The notes: generated from the letters alone by a model not told the origin. A DNA stretch of 64,000 nucleotides from Peribacillus muralis (GCF_001645685.2 NZ_CP017080.1:1912001-1976000); one strand, 5' to 3'. Shown: positions 42,702 to 50,842, numbered from the stretch's first letter. Made by a program: numbers and translations.

Positions 42702-43457
42702 ATGAAACGACTCGAAAACAAGGTAGCCATCATTACTGGCGGAGGAACAGGCATCGGGAAAGAAACCGCTTTATTATTCGCTAGTGAAGGAGCAAAAATC
42801 GTCATTACTGACATAAACCAAGATTCCGGAGCTCAAGCTGTAGAGGACATTCAAGCAATCGGGGGGGAAGCGTTATTCATTCGTCACGATGTCAGCAGTG
42901 AAGAAGATTGGAAGAAGGTTGCGAAGGAAACGATTGCTGCTTTTGCGAAAGTGGATGTTCTATTCAATAATGCGGGTATTTATATCATTAAACCCGTTAC
43001 GGAGATTGAACTGGAGGAATGGAACCGGCTGATGTCGATCAACGTGACCGGCGTGTTCCTGGGAATGAAACATATCATGCCATTGATGGCGAAGCAAAAT
43101 AAAGGATCGGTCATCAATGCATCATCCATTGCAGGCTTGATCGGGGCGCCGGGCCATGTTCTTTACGGTGCAAGCAAAGGAGCAGTCCGGGTCATGACAA
43201 AAGACGCTGCCATCGAGTATGCATCAACGGGAGTCCGGGTGAATTCGATTCACCCAGGATACATCGATACCGGGATGGCAGACTATGCATCAGAGCAAAC
43301 GGGCAGTTCAAAGGATGAATTGGGTAAAGAATTTCCTTTAGGACATTTGGGAACTGTCAAAAACGTGGCGAATACGGTGCTTTTCATTGCTTCTGATGAA
43401 TCGTCCTATACGACCGGTACGGAATTTGTGATTGATGGCGGAGCGACAGCCCGCTGA
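42702..43457 (+). CDS. short-chain dehydrogenase/reductase 1
   Basis: 251 residues, classical SDR with the NAD-binding TGGGTGIG motif (12-19), DVSS, NNAG, the catalytic Ser in NASSIAG and YGASKG (Tyr/Lys), and the end VIDGGATAR. Reaction and substrate cannot be told from sequence. The next gene is a paralogue 50 bp downstream, so the two may carry out consecutive or alternative oxidations in one pathway. AAGGGGGATCTG precedes the ATG. Confidence 0.9.
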   Translation: MKRLENKVAIITGGGTGIGKETALLFASEGAKIVITDINQDSGAQAVEDIQAIGGEALFIRHDVSSEEDWKKVAKETIAAFAKVDVLFNNAGIYIIKPVTEIELEEWNRLMSINVTGVFLGMKHIMPLMAKQNKGSVINASSIAGLIGAPGHVLYGASKGAVRVMTKDAAIEYASTGVRVNSIHPGYIDTGMADYASEQTGSSKDELGKEFPLGHLGTVKNVANTVLFIASDESSYTTGTEFVIDGGATAR

Positions 43458-43506
43458 AACCTGCAAAGCAGCGGGGGAAGAAATGAAAACCGAAGGAGTG
43501 TTTGGA

Positions 43507-44250
43507 ATGAGACTACAAGATAAAGTGGCAATCGTAACAGGTGGAGCAAGTGGGATCGGGGCAAGCACGGCGCAATTATTTGCAGAAGAGGGAGCAAAGG
43601 TTGTCATTGCGGACTTTGCTGATCATGGACAAGCTGTATCTGATGAGTTAAATGGAAAAGGGTACGATACTCTTTTTGTTAAAACCGATGTGACGAATGA
43701 ACAGGACATAAAGAATATGATTGAAAAAACGGTCGATCAATTCGGGAAACTGGATATCATGTTTGCGAATGCCGGAATTGCAAGGGATGGAAACATTCAT
43801 GAGTTAAGCTATGAGCAATGGCAAAAAACGATTGATATTAATTTATCAGGCGTCTTCCTTTCAGATAAATATGCGATACAGCAAATGCAAAAACAAGGTA
43901 CAGGCGGCGCCGTCGTCAATACTGGCTCCATTCACAGTCATGCCGGGAAGCCAGGGGTAACGGCGTATTCCGCTGCGAAGGGCGGGGTCAAGCTATTAAC
44001 CCAAACATTAGGTACCACTTATGCAAAAGAGGGGATACGCGTCAATGCCGTTTGCCCAGGTTATATTGATACACCGCTCATTGCGGCAGCACAGGGTGAT
44101 GTAAGGCAAGGTTTGATCGATTTACATCCAATCGGCCGGTTGGGCAAAGCAGAAGAAGTGGCTAAAGCCGTTCTTTTTCTTGCAAGTGATGATGCCTCAT
44201 TCGTGACAGGCACAAGCCTTATTGTCGATGGCGGTTATACGGCAGTATAA
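43507..44250 (+). CDS. short-chain dehydrogenase/reductase 2
   Basis: 247 residues from the ATG at 43507 with GAAGGAGTG upstream; a longer frame overlapping SDR 1 is not supported. The motifs TGGASGIG, NAGIAR, the catalytic Ser in NTGSIHSHAG and YSAAKGG are all intact, with a VDGGYTAV end. It is about 40% like SDR 1 by eye and lies in the same operon. Homologues are often annotated as 3-oxoacyl-ACP or glucose dehydrogenase types; the real substrate is unknown. Confidence 0.9.
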   Translation: MRLQDKVAIVTGGASGIGASTAQLFAEEGAKVVIADFADHGQAVSDELNGKGYDTLFVKTDVTNEQDIKNMIEKTVDQFGKLDIMFANAGIARDGNIHELSYEQWQKTIDINLSGVFLSDKYAIQQMQKQGTGGAVVNTGSIHSHAGKPGVTAYSAAKGGVKLLTQTLGTTYAKEGIRVNAVCPGYIDTPLIAAAQGDVRQGLIDLHPIGRLGKAEEVAKAVLFLASDDASFVTGTSLIVDGGYTAV

Positions 44251-44288
44251 ACCCTTTTTCTAAAGAGTGGCAAAAAAACGAAGAATCG

Positions 44289-44347
44289 GAGCTTCTTCCG
44301 TATGGGAGGCGGTGTAAATCGCTTATCCTTCGGAAGGGCTCTTTTTT
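44289..44347 (+). terminator. terminator after the SDR pair
   Basis: GAGCTTCTTCCG pairs with CGGAAGGGCTC (one bulge), then six T residues. A second hairpin ACGGAAC/GTTCCGT lies at about 44468-44489; the rest of the 360-bp gap shows no gene. Confidence 0.65.
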
Positions 44348-44610
44348 AGATGTTTTTAGTTGTTTTATGCGAATAAGCAGCCTAATGAATGACATTACCG
44401 AGAGCGAATGTCCTATCTATGCTAATGCAACTTATGATAAACTAAGGTTGTTCTGTATTTCCAAATAACGGAACTTTCATTGTTCCGTCAAAGAGACAGA
44501 ATAATTGAATAATTAATGGGAATGAACCCTTATCTAGTGCCATCTACAATACCTTGCAAATTTTAATGTTGACCAAATGAAGCAAAAGGGATGAAATTGG
44601 AGGGGATACA

Positions 44611-45105
44611 ATGGATGTAAAGACACTTCTATTACAACAATGGGCAAGCTGCTTAGATGAAGAAGACTGGTTTCCACCGCTTGAAAAAGTGCTGGAGGAT
44701 ATCACGTTTGAACAGGCAATTTGGAAACCAGCTGATGGGACAATGAATTCCATTTGGGAATTAGTTTGTCATTTACTATTCTATGAAAAGAGATTTATGA
44801 TGCGATTTCTAGGGCAAACAGCAAATGAACCACAGGCAGAAAATAATGATTCCACCTTTCGATTACCAACCGAGACGTTAGAAAATTGGAAGGAAACAAA
44901 ACAAGAATATTTTGAAGTTCATCGTGAACTTGAGAAAATACTGGAGAAATCAGGACATGAAGATTTGTATAGGCAGATCCCAGGAGAAGATCATTCATTA
45001 GTGCTTGAACTGAAGAGTTTAGCGATGCATGACGCATATCATATTGGGCAAATTGTATATCTCAGTAAAATGCAAGGAGCTTGGGCCAGTAAACGCAGCT
45101 TTTAG
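44611..45105 (+). CDS. DinB-family metal-binding four-helix protein
   Basis: 164 residues in the DinB/YfiT layout, with three candidate metal-ligand histidines: H53 in ELVCHLLFYEKRFM, and H138 and H142 in AMHDAYHIGQIVYL. The family includes thiol-dependent enzymes such as bacillithiol transferases, which act on electrophilic toxins. GGAGGGG precedes the ATG. It is a single gene closed by a strong terminator. Confidence 0.88.
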   Translation: MDVKTLLLQQWASCLDEEDWFPPLEKVLEDITFEQAIWKPADGTMNSIWELVCHLLFYEKRFMMRFLGQTANEPQAENNDSTFRLPTETLENWKETKQEYFEVHRELEKILEKSGHEDLYRQIPGEDHSLVLELKSLAMHDAYHIGQIVYLSKMQGAWASKRSF

Positions 45106-45147
45106 CTCTTAGCTTTACAGTTATTCCATTAAAAGGCCATTTTAAAA

Positions 45148-45187
45148 AATAGGGGAACTTCCAAATCGGATGTTCCCCTATTTTTTT
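45148..45187 (+). terminator. terminator after the DinB gene
   Basis: AATAGGGGAAC pairs perfectly with GTTCCCCTATT, followed by a seven-T run. Confidence 0.88.
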
Positions 45188-45283
45188 CTGAATAAACAAC
45201 CATATCACGAACTCGACAGGCTGTACTAGTCGTGCGGTTAGGCTATGTTTAGTATGTATATAAAGGGAACAATAAATTATCAC

Positions 45284-45301
45284 AAGGGACATATGTCCTT
45301 T
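45284..45301. promoter_or_regulatory. Crp/Fnr-type palindrome upstream of the YdcZ operon
   Basis: GGACATATGTCC is a perfect 12-bp palindrome flanked by AAG and TTT, with AAGGGACATATGTCCTTT as the whole site. Its centre (45292.5) is about 41.5 bp upstream of the start predicted from the TTTAAT -10 box (45323-45328), the classic class II position for Crp/Fnr activators. Confidence 0.65.
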
Positions 45302-45360
45302 CGTCAATTTCCACTTCTGTATTTTAATGAGTACAAGTCATCCAGAAAGGAGGAGAAAAG

Positions 45361-45786
45361 GTGAAAGGGATATTCTCTTCAATTATTGCAGGCATATTCA
45401 TTTCGTTGCAAGGCGTGTTCAATTCAAGAATGAGTGAGGAAATTAGTGGGTGGCACACCACTGCGATTGTGCATCTTGTCGGATTTACCTTGTCGATCAT
45501 CATTTATTTGATTGCCCGTGATGGAAGAGCGGAGGGCTTTCGTGAGGTTCCTTATTTTTATTTGCTGGGTGGCATGCTAGGGGTCGTGATCGTGTTCGGG
45601 GAGATGACAGCGATAAATTTGCTGGGCATGTCCTTTGCAATCGCAACGATTTTAATTGCACAGCTTCTTTGTGCATTCGTTATTGATACAAAGGGACTAT
45701 TTGGTATGTTCAAGCACAAGATGTCATTTCAAAAGGTATTTGGAGTGGCCATGATGTTAGTGGGTGTCATCATATTTAAATGGTAA
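45361..45786 (+). CDS. YdcZ/DUF606-family DMT membrane protein 1
   Basis: 141 residues with four to five membrane segments and the family start GIFSSIIAGIFISLQGVFNSRMSE, a half-size DMT transporter that works as a pair with a second half. It starts at GTG behind AAAGGAGG and is the first gene of the operon, 12 bp before the Crp/Fnr gene. The partner half is encoded two genes downstream. The substrate is unknown. Confidence 0.88.
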   Translation: MKGIFSSIIAGIFISLQGVFNSRMSEEISGWHTTAIVHLVGFTLSIIIYLIARDGRAEGFREVPYFYLLGGMLGVVIVFGEMTAINLLGMSFAIATILIAQLLCAFVIDTKGLFGMFKHKMSFQKVFGVAMMLVGVIIFKW

Positions 45787-45798
45787 AGGTGATGGATA

Positions 45799-46497
45799 TT
45801 GAAAAAAATAAATGATAGCTCAGCTATTCCTGGATATCTTGATCAATTTCAGTTGAATAGAGTTTTTTCGGAAGAAACGAAGAGGAAATTATCTCTTTAC
45901 CAATTCGAGAAGGGGGAAGTGTTATGTTCTAGGGGGGAGGATATTCAGCACATGTACTTTTTAGTTAAAGGCAAGATGAAGATTTTTACAACTTCCCCCG
46001 AAGGAAAATCATTGATCGTACGGTTTAAGACGCCCCTTGCCGTTTTTGGCGATGTGGAATATATAAAGGAGATGCATGTCCTCCATACAGTTGAAGCAGT
46101 CAGTGAAGGGAGAGTCGTTTGCGTTCATTTTGATGATTTAAGGTCGATGGAAACGAAGCGAGCTGAGTTTCTGCATTTTTTGTTGGAAATCATTACCCAA
46201 AAGTTTTTTACGGAATCACATGCCACAAGTTTGAACAGGCTCCATCCTGTCGAGACACGTCTTGCAAGCTATCTTTTGTCTCTTTCATCCGAAGGAGACG
46301 GCTCCATGTTTCATAAGGAAATGGGCACTTCCAATCTGACGGAAGTCGCTGATCTCATCGGTACAAGCTATCGGCATTTAAATCGGGTCATACAAAAATT
46401 GTGTGAAGAGGGAATCATCAAACGTAAACAAGGAGCTCTATATATTGTGGATTTGTCGAAGCTGCGGCAACGGACAGATGGAAATATTTACGAATGA
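45799..46497 (+). CDS. Crp/Fnr-family transcriptional regulator
   Basis: 232 residues: a cyclic-nucleotide-binding-type beta roll (about 25-130, FEKGEVLCSRGEDIQHMYFLVKGKMKIF, then PLAVFGDVEYI), a long dimer helix, and a winged HTH with TEVADLIGTSYRHLNRVIQKL. It lacks the Cys cluster of Fnr and has only two scattered cysteines, so it senses neither by an iron-sulphur cluster nor clearly by cAMP. It starts at TTG with AAAGGTGATGG upstream; the nearby ATG is out of frame. Placed between two halves of a membrane transporter, it is likely the local activator. Confidence 0.88.
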   Translation: MKKINDSSAIPGYLDQFQLNRVFSEETKRKLSLYQFEKGEVLCSRGEDIQHMYFLVKGKMKIFTTSPEGKSLIVRFKTPLAVFGDVEYIKEMHVLHTVEAVSEGRVVCVHFDDLRSMETKRAEFLHFLLEIITQKFFTESHATSLNRLHPVETRLASYLLSLSSEGDGSMFHKEMGTSNLTEVADLIGTSYRHLNRVIQKLCEEGIIKRKQGALYIVDLSKLRQRTDGNIYE

Positions 46498-46514
46498 AAT
46501 AGGAGGGCAGGAGT

Positions 46515-46970
46515 ATGCAAGGAATTTTGTTTGGAATCATTGCAGGGGTTTTCATTAGTATACAAACGGTCTTTAATGCCCAATTGAGTGAAAAGATCGG
46601 GTCTTGGGCGACAACCGCTATCGTCCTGGGACTTGGTTTCATTTCGTCTTTCACGATGTTTAAAATCATGGATGATACGAGCCTGTTGGCGATTGGCCGT
46701 GTAAATAAGTTGTATCTATTAAGTGGAGTCATGGGTGTTGTGCTAGTCTATTGCATCATGCAGGCAATCCGCATCTTAGGGCCGGCATATGCCATTTCCA
46801 TTGTACTTGTCTCCCAGCTTACAATGGCCGTTCTTATCGATTCGTTTGGATGGTTCAGTTTTGGGAAGGTTCCTTTTACGATGAATAAATTGATCGGGCT
46901 CGGGATTATGATAGCAGGAATCCTTGTTTTTAAGATGAAAAAGCATGCATACAAAAAAATACGGTTATAA
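46515..46970 (+). CDS. YdcZ/DUF606-family DMT membrane protein 2
   Basis: 151 residues, homologous to the product at 45361-45786 (GIFISLQGVFNSRMSEEI against GVFISIQTVFNAQLSEKI) with four to five membrane segments. Together the two should form a ten-helix heterodimeric transporter, as YdcZ pairs do. AGGAGGGC precedes the ATG, 17 bp after the Crp/Fnr stop codon. It ends at a strong GC hairpin. Confidence 0.88.
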   Translation: MQGILFGIIAGVFISIQTVFNAQLSEKIGSWATTAIVLGLGFISSFTMFKIMDDTSLLAIGRVNKLYLLSGVMGVVLVYCIMQAIRILGPAYAISIVLVSQLTMAVLIDSFGWFSFGKVPFTMNKLIGLGIMIAGILVFKMKKHAYKKIRL

Positions 46971-46992
46971 TTCAGTCGATTAAGCTGAATAA

Positions 46993-47031
46993 CCCCCCTA
47001 ATTAACGCAACAAAGCGAATGATTAGGGGGG
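46993..47031. terminator. terminator between the YdcZ operon and the SDR gene
   Basis: CCCCCCTAAT pairs perfectly with ATTAGGGGGG over a 19-nt loop containing a GC-rich inner part. It serves convergent genes; T-runs are poor. Confidence 0.65.
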
Positions 47032-47045
47032 AGTCTATTCATGTT

Positions 47046-47813
47046 TTACGAATTCGTTGTCCTGGAAGCATAAGGGAAAAGGGGATCTTTAAGTTCGAAT
47101 TCATAGCTTTGTGCATTTACAATTCCGACTACTTTTTCATGTTCATATAGCTGGATCAAAAATTGAGCCATCTCTTTTGCTGTATGATACTTGGGCAAAG
47201 TGGCATCATATTGGAATTCCTCAACATCAAACGATCGTTTGGCAAATTCGGTTTCAGTTGCGGCTGGAGCCAATACCTTAGCTTGCATTTTAGCACCTTG
47301 GCTTTTAAGCTCATGTGCAAGACCTTCTGTAAAGGCACTGACATAAAACTTGGTGGCACAATAAGTGATGGCATCTGCAACAAGAGTGTATCCACCGCCT
47401 GATGAGATATTGATAAGCTGAGTGCCCTCAACATTTGAATAGTCACGAACGTAGAGAGAGGACAATATGGTTAATGCCTCAATATTCAAGTGGAGCATTT
47501 TCTCGATTTTCGGCAGCCTTTGCTCTCCGATTTTATCGAAATTGCCGAAGCCTGCATTGTTGATCCACGTTTCGATCTGAAGGTTTTTAAGACTTTCATA
47601 CAGCCCATAAACATTGTCTGTAACAGATAAATCTGCAGCATGAACGACGATATCCAATTGTTTATCCATTTGCTCAATTTTCGTTTTTAGTTCGTCCAAA
47701 TTTTGTTTTCTCCTGGCAACGAGAACTAAATTTTTTCCTCGGGATGCAAATGCTAAAGCAGTTTCATATCCAATACCGGAGCTAGCCCCCGTGATGACCG
47801 TATAATTTTTCAT
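47046..47813 (-). CDS. short-chain dehydrogenase (SDR), DltE/YbbO-like
   Basis: 255 residues with NAD(P) motif TGASSGIG, an Arg pair (ARRK) that favours NADPH, NNAGFG, the Ser in INISSGGG and YCATKF. The ending differs from SDRs 1 and 2, so it is not part of that group. It is divergent from a MerR-family gene with a shared 20-bp palindrome, which suggests induction by an aldehyde or other electrophile. Confidence 0.88.
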   Translation of the reverse strand: MKNYTVITGASSGIGYETALAFASRGKNLVLVARRKQNLDELKTKIEQMDKQLDIVVHAADLSVTDNVYGLYESLKNLQIETWINNAGFGNFDKIGEQRLPKIEKMLHLNIEALTILSSLYVRDYSNVEGTQLINISSGGGYTLVADAITYCATKFYVSAFTEGLAHELKSQGAKMQAKVLAPAATETEFAKRSFDVEEFQYDATLPKYHTAKEMAQFLIQLYEHEKVVGIVNAQSYEFELKDPLFPYASRTTNS

Positions 47814-47846
47814 GTGTACCCCTCCATTAATTTATGATAGGATGTC

Positions 47847-47877
47847 ATTGTATTACTTAGAGTGCACTCTAAGTCAA
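47847..47877 (-). promoter_or_regulatory. MerR-type promoter with 20-bp operator palindrome
   Basis: On the minus strand TTGACT (47872-47877), a 19-base spacer and TACAAT (47847-47852) drive the SDR gene. The spacer carries the perfect palindrome ACTTAGAGTGCACTCTAAGT (47855-47874). A stretched 19-bp spacer around a dyad is the signature of MerR-activated promoters. Confidence 0.8.
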
Positions 47878-47905
47878 CTATTTAGAGATACTGAGGTGTT
47901 TTATT

Positions 47906-48280
47906 ATGTATTCCATAAGTGAAGTTGGGCAAATGCTTGGAATAAGCCCACATGCCTTACGCTATTATGAAAAAGAAGAAATCATAACGCCGGAAAGAAA
48001 TGCTCAAGGAGTTAGGCAATATACGGATTCTCAGCTTAAATGGATGGAATTTGTGAAAAAATTGAGGGAAACACAAATGCCTATCGAACAAATTAAAAAA
48101 TATACCCAGCTGTTCAAAGAAGGAGACCATACATCGATGGACCGCTTGAATCTGTTAGAGAAACATCGCCGAACCATCGAAAGTCAAATTGAAACACTGA
48201 AAACCACTGAAGCCATGCTTGATAAGAAAATCACGGCATATAAACAACACTTATCCACAATGAATTTGTCAAACAGCTAG
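47906..48280 (+). CDS. MerR-family regulator (AdhR/YfmP-like)
   Basis: 124 residues: winged HTH with YSISEVGQMLGISPHALRYY, EEIITPERNAQGVRQY and a long coiled dimer helix (ETQMPIEQIKKYTQLF, then KTTEAMLDKKITAYKQHL). The C-terminal effector part is minimal with no cysteine, unlike metal sensors. AdhR-type members respond to aldehydes. GAGGTG precedes the ATG. It controls the divergent SDR gene and probably itself. Confidence 0.9.
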   Translation: MYSISEVGQMLGISPHALRYYEKEEIITPERNAQGVRQYTDSQLKWMEFVKKLRETQMPIEQIKKYTQLFKEGDHTSMDRLNLLEKHRRTIESQIETLKTTEAMLDKKITAYKQHLSTMNLSNS

Positions 48281-48324
48281 TCCTTCAAAAAAATCACCGA
48301 AGTTAAGTGTCTCTTCCGCATATC

Positions 48325-48365
48325 ACAGTATTAACGATGCTGTTTTTTATTATCGTTAATACTGT
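48325..48365. repeat. 14-bp perfect inverted repeat
   Basis: ACAGTATTAACGAT and ATCGTTAATACTGT flank a 13-nt loop with a run of six T residues. It lies between the MerR gene and the IS1595 fragment. It may be a terminator or part of the lost element; no T-run follows the stem. Confidence 0.45.
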
Positions 48366-48371
48366 TCAATC

Positions 48372-48569
48372 TTAAAAAAAGGACTTTACCATATTCAAAA
48401 TGTAAATAATTATCACGCTAAATTAAAGAAGTGGTTGGCTCGATTTAACGGTTTAGCTTCAAAATATCTACAGAATTATTTAATATGGTTTTTATTTCTT
48501 GATAATAAGGAAATGGAAGCAATGGTATCCTGGAAAAAGGAGATGTTATTCCTTTCTTGTATGTTTTAG
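48372..48569 (+). pseudogene. C-terminal remnant of an IS1595/ISXO2-type transposase
   Basis: The frame reads [20 protein letters not shown] then [20 protein letters not shown] and ends at TAG 48567. This is the last part of the DDE transposase of IS1595-type elements (a YHIQ.VN.YH..LK.W motif followed by RFNG.A.KYL..YL.WF). About 60 residues remain; no start codon and no catalytic core. Confidence 0.75.
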
Positions 48570-48614
48570 AACCATAGAAACAAATAAAACCTTGAGAGAA
48601 TCACACTTTTAAAA

Positions 48615-48974
48615 TTACTTATATTCTTCGTGTATGTAATTTGTAACATTAACGCCAGAGGGTTCAACACTTAAAGTTAATGTATCAACTCCAATATAGT
48701 TATGTGCTTTTTCAAAAGGAAATATTTTTACAACTACATTGAAGTCAAAGCTTCTTCCACTTTGAGTTCGCTTAATACTGATGATTTTTACATCATAAAG
48801 TGCATATTGAGTAAGTTCACCATAATACCCTGTTACTGCATTACCTATATGTGGAGATAAAGTTGTAATAAATGCATCTGAAAGTAAATTATCGTCATTT
48901 TTTGCTTTTGAATCAACAGGTGAAGTTACTGCTAATAATATCGCCATAAGAGAAATAAACAATGATTTTTTCAT
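48615..48974 (-). CDS. secreted DUF3888 protein
   Basis: 119 residues with a signal peptide (MKKSLFISLMAILLAVTSPV) and the DUF3888 pattern: SDAFITTLSPHIGNAVTGYYGE, LYDVKIISIKR and the late TLSVEPSGVNVTNYIHEEY. These are small extracellular proteins restricted to Bacillaceae with no known function. GGCGGTG precedes the ATG on the minus strand. Single-gene unit. Confidence 0.82.
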   Translation of the reverse strand: MKKSLFISLMAILLAVTSPVDSKAKNDDNLLSDAFITTLSPHIGNAVTGYYGELTQYALYDVKIISIKRTQSGRSFDFNVVVKIFPFEKAHNYIGVDTLTLSVEPSGVNVTNYIHEEYK

Positions 48975-49164
48975 ACATTGGCACCGCCTTTATTTGTTTA
49001 TTCCTAATATGACAATAACAAATTCAAGGTATACATAATTTTTGTTTTTAAAAACAACCATTGTTTATAACATAGGCTTTTTTTAAAATAATTTTAAGAA
49101 TATGTAACAGAATTTCGTTTCCCAATTCTTCCTCAAAACGACTTGCAGAAGAAAAGGGTGGAAA

Positions 49165-49299
49165 ATGTATCGGCGATGGTATCTTTTGGCATCAAATCAA
49201 GGCAGCCATAGTGATCCGGATGAAGCTTGGATCTCTATGGCGCGTCACATTTTTTTAACGAGTTACATCGGATTAATTGAAGAAGGCTCTCTTCAATGA
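49165..49299 (+). CDS. 44-residue hypothetical ORF
   Basis: ATG with AAAAGGGTGG upstream gives MYRRWYLLASNQGSHSDPDE, then AWISMARHIFLTSYIGLIEE and GSLQ before a stop. It ends one base before the stop of the convergent gene. The amphipathic second half and good ribosome site make it a plausible small protein; no homologue is recalled. Confidence 0.4.
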   Translation: MYRRWYLLASNQGSHSDPDEAWISMARHIFLTSYIGLIEEGSLQ

Positions 49300-49779
49300 T
49301 TAGTTGCAATACCATTGTCCATTATAAAAAATACACTTTTGTCCGCCTTGCTGTCCGCCCTGCTGTCCCCCAGGAAAACCAGGGAAAGGCTGCCCTTGCT
49401 GTCCACCTTGCTGACCGCCCTGCTGTCCACCCTGTTGTCCGCCTTGCTGCCCTGGCTGTTGTACTGGTGGGCACTGTAATCCTAGATATTGTAATCCAAC
49501 AATATCATTGTGATGAACCTCGTTTGGCAATCCATCCTCCAGGATTTGAACCATGCCAGTTGTGTTGTTGATTCCCATCAAAATGAATGTGTGTGTCGAA
49601 TTGCCCCAAAAACCCCTGAAACAATGCCCTTGGCGGCCTGCTTTTAATTGACTTTGAATCGTTGCAGTAGGAACTAAAGATTGCACTCGTTCTGCGTATT
49701 GATAAGGCATATTAGCATAATAATTATCGTAATAATATGGTACATTGTTTTGATGAAAGGCGTAGTTATAGTTATACAT
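49300..49779 (-). CDS. Tyr-rich protein with GGQQ repeats, probably sporulation-controlled
   Basis: 159 residues from the ATG at 49779, with AAGGGAGG upstream. Layout: an Asn/Tyr-rich start (MYNYNYAFHQNNVPYYYDNY), a folded part with two glycines, one Cys and a strand group (GHCFRGFWGNSTHTFILMGI, VQILEDGLPNEVHHNDIVGL), then eight or so GGQQ/GQQ repeats broken by PFPGFPGG, and a short Cys-containing end (KCIFYNGQWYCN). A sigma-K-like promoter lies just upstream. The composition fits a spore coat or outer crust protein. Family unknown. Confidence 0.7.
   Translation of the reverse strand: MYNYNYAFHQNNVPYYYDNYYANMPYQYAERVQSLVPTATIQSQLKAGRQGHCFRGFWGNSTHTFILMGINNTTGMVQILEDGLPNEVHHNDIVGLQYLGLQCPPVQQPGQQGGQQGGQQGGQQGGQQGQPFPGFPGGQQGGQQGGQKCIFYNGQWYCN
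49340..49458 (-). repeat. 12-bp tandem repeats coding for GGQQ
   Basis: Two blocks (about 49338-49370 and 49389-49458) of a 12-bp unit, seen on the plus strand as gtccgccttgct and variants such as gtccgccctgct, code for GGQQ in the minus-strand gene. Slippage could change the copy number between strains. Confidence 0.75.
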
Positions 49780-49807
49780 TCCGAAATCCTCCCTTTTAGG
49801 TACACTA

Positions 49808-49834
49808 TAAAATATGTGAAAAGAAAGATTATGT
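49808..49834 (-). promoter_or_regulatory. sigma-K-like promoter of the GGQQ-repeat gene
   Basis: Minus strand AC (49833-49834), 16 bases, then CATATTTTA (49808-49816), which matches the mother-cell sigma-K consensus AC-16/17-CATAnnnTA. The other part of 49780-50147 holds only a CGGGACC/GGTCCCG hairpin (49916-49939). Confidence 0.6.
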
Positions 49835-50147
49835 CCGACATGGACAAAGATGGACAATGAAATTGGGCGGCCTAATTTATTGGATGGCTACGGAGTGGGG
49901 AGCTGCCTTATGAAGCGGGACCAAAAGGACTGGGTCCCGTTCGGTACAGCTGACATTTATATTTCATCTGTCAACAGGTTTTTTTTATAAAAAAGATAAG
50001 CATGGATGGGAAGTAGCACGCTTTGCTTTCGTGACGTCGTCATATGCTAGGAAGGGTTTTAAGTGAGCGGTATAGAAGAAGATATTAATAAATGATAGGA
50101 TCATCTAAAAAGCAGATTCTTAAAACGAAACTTATTGGAGGAAGTCA

Positions 50148-50534
50148 ATGAAGGTAAATAAAATTCATCATGTAGCGATCATTTGTTCTGACTATGAAAA
50201 ATCAAAAAAATTCTATGTGAATACAATCGGATGCGAAATAATCAATGAAACATATCGGGCAGAAAAGAAATCGTACAAACTGGATTTACTGGTGGGCGGG
50301 GCTTATCAGTTGGAATTGTTCTCTTTTCCGAAAAGTCCCTTAAGACAAAGTTATCCCGAAGCAAGGGGGTTAAGGCATCTGGCCTTTGAAGTGGATGATA
50401 TTGATCAAGCAATTGAAGAGTTAAGCAACGATAATATCTTTGTCGAACCCATCCGTGTTGATGAAATAACCGGAAAAAGGTTTACTTTTTTTTGTGACCC
50501 GGATGATTTGCCTCTGGAAATATACGAAAAGTAA
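50148..50534 (+). CDS. VOC-family protein (glyoxalase-like, YaeR/GloA2 type)
   Basis: 128 residues covering both halves of the VOC fold: INKIHHVAIICSDYEKSKKFY-type start with H8 as metal ligand, ELFSFPKSP with a Glu ligand, GLRHLAFEVDDIDQAIEEL with the third His and DDLPLEIYEK with the final Glu. The metal-site set is complete, so an isomerase or lyase on a small aldehyde adduct is likely. GGAGGAAG precedes the ATG. Single gene. Confidence 0.88.
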   Translation: MKVNKIHHVAIICSDYEKSKKFYVNTIGCEIINETYRAEKKSYKLDLLVGGAYQLELFSFPKSPLRQSYPEARGLRHLAFEVDDIDQAIEELSNDNIFVEPIRVDEITGKRFTFFCDPDDLPLEIYEK

Positions 50535-50697
50535 TGTAAAAAAGCATCCTCAGCACCTCTTGTTATAAATTTTAACTAAAAAGGGTTCATTTAATAGGGA
50601 AAGCAAAGTGGATGGTAGCAAGTGCCTGGCGGCCTCGTTCAAAGTGTAAAAATCCTGCAACAAACCCGATTTTCTAAGAGTTTGTTCGCCACAGTCT

Positions 50698-50735
50698 GAA
50701 GCTGCATAGTGAATGGGGCTTCTTTTTTTGTCATG
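50698..50735. terminator. hairpin with T-run downstream of the VOC gene
   Basis: GAAGC pairs with GGCTTC after a 14-nt loop and is followed by seven T residues. The rest of 50535-50842 (308 bp) shows no gene I can support. Confidence 0.4.
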
Positions 50736-50842
50736 GGTATAAAATATGCTGTCAAGCACTAAGAGGGACTATACAGGATTTCATACAGATTCAAAAGATA
50801 AACAAGGAGAGACAAGTAAATGAAGGGAAAATAAATGAGAGG

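Noticed and set aside
49296..49571. Plus-strand 91-codon ORF over the GGQQ repeats
   Set aside because: It is a repeat-driven antisense frame; the leftward gene has the promoter and ribosome site.
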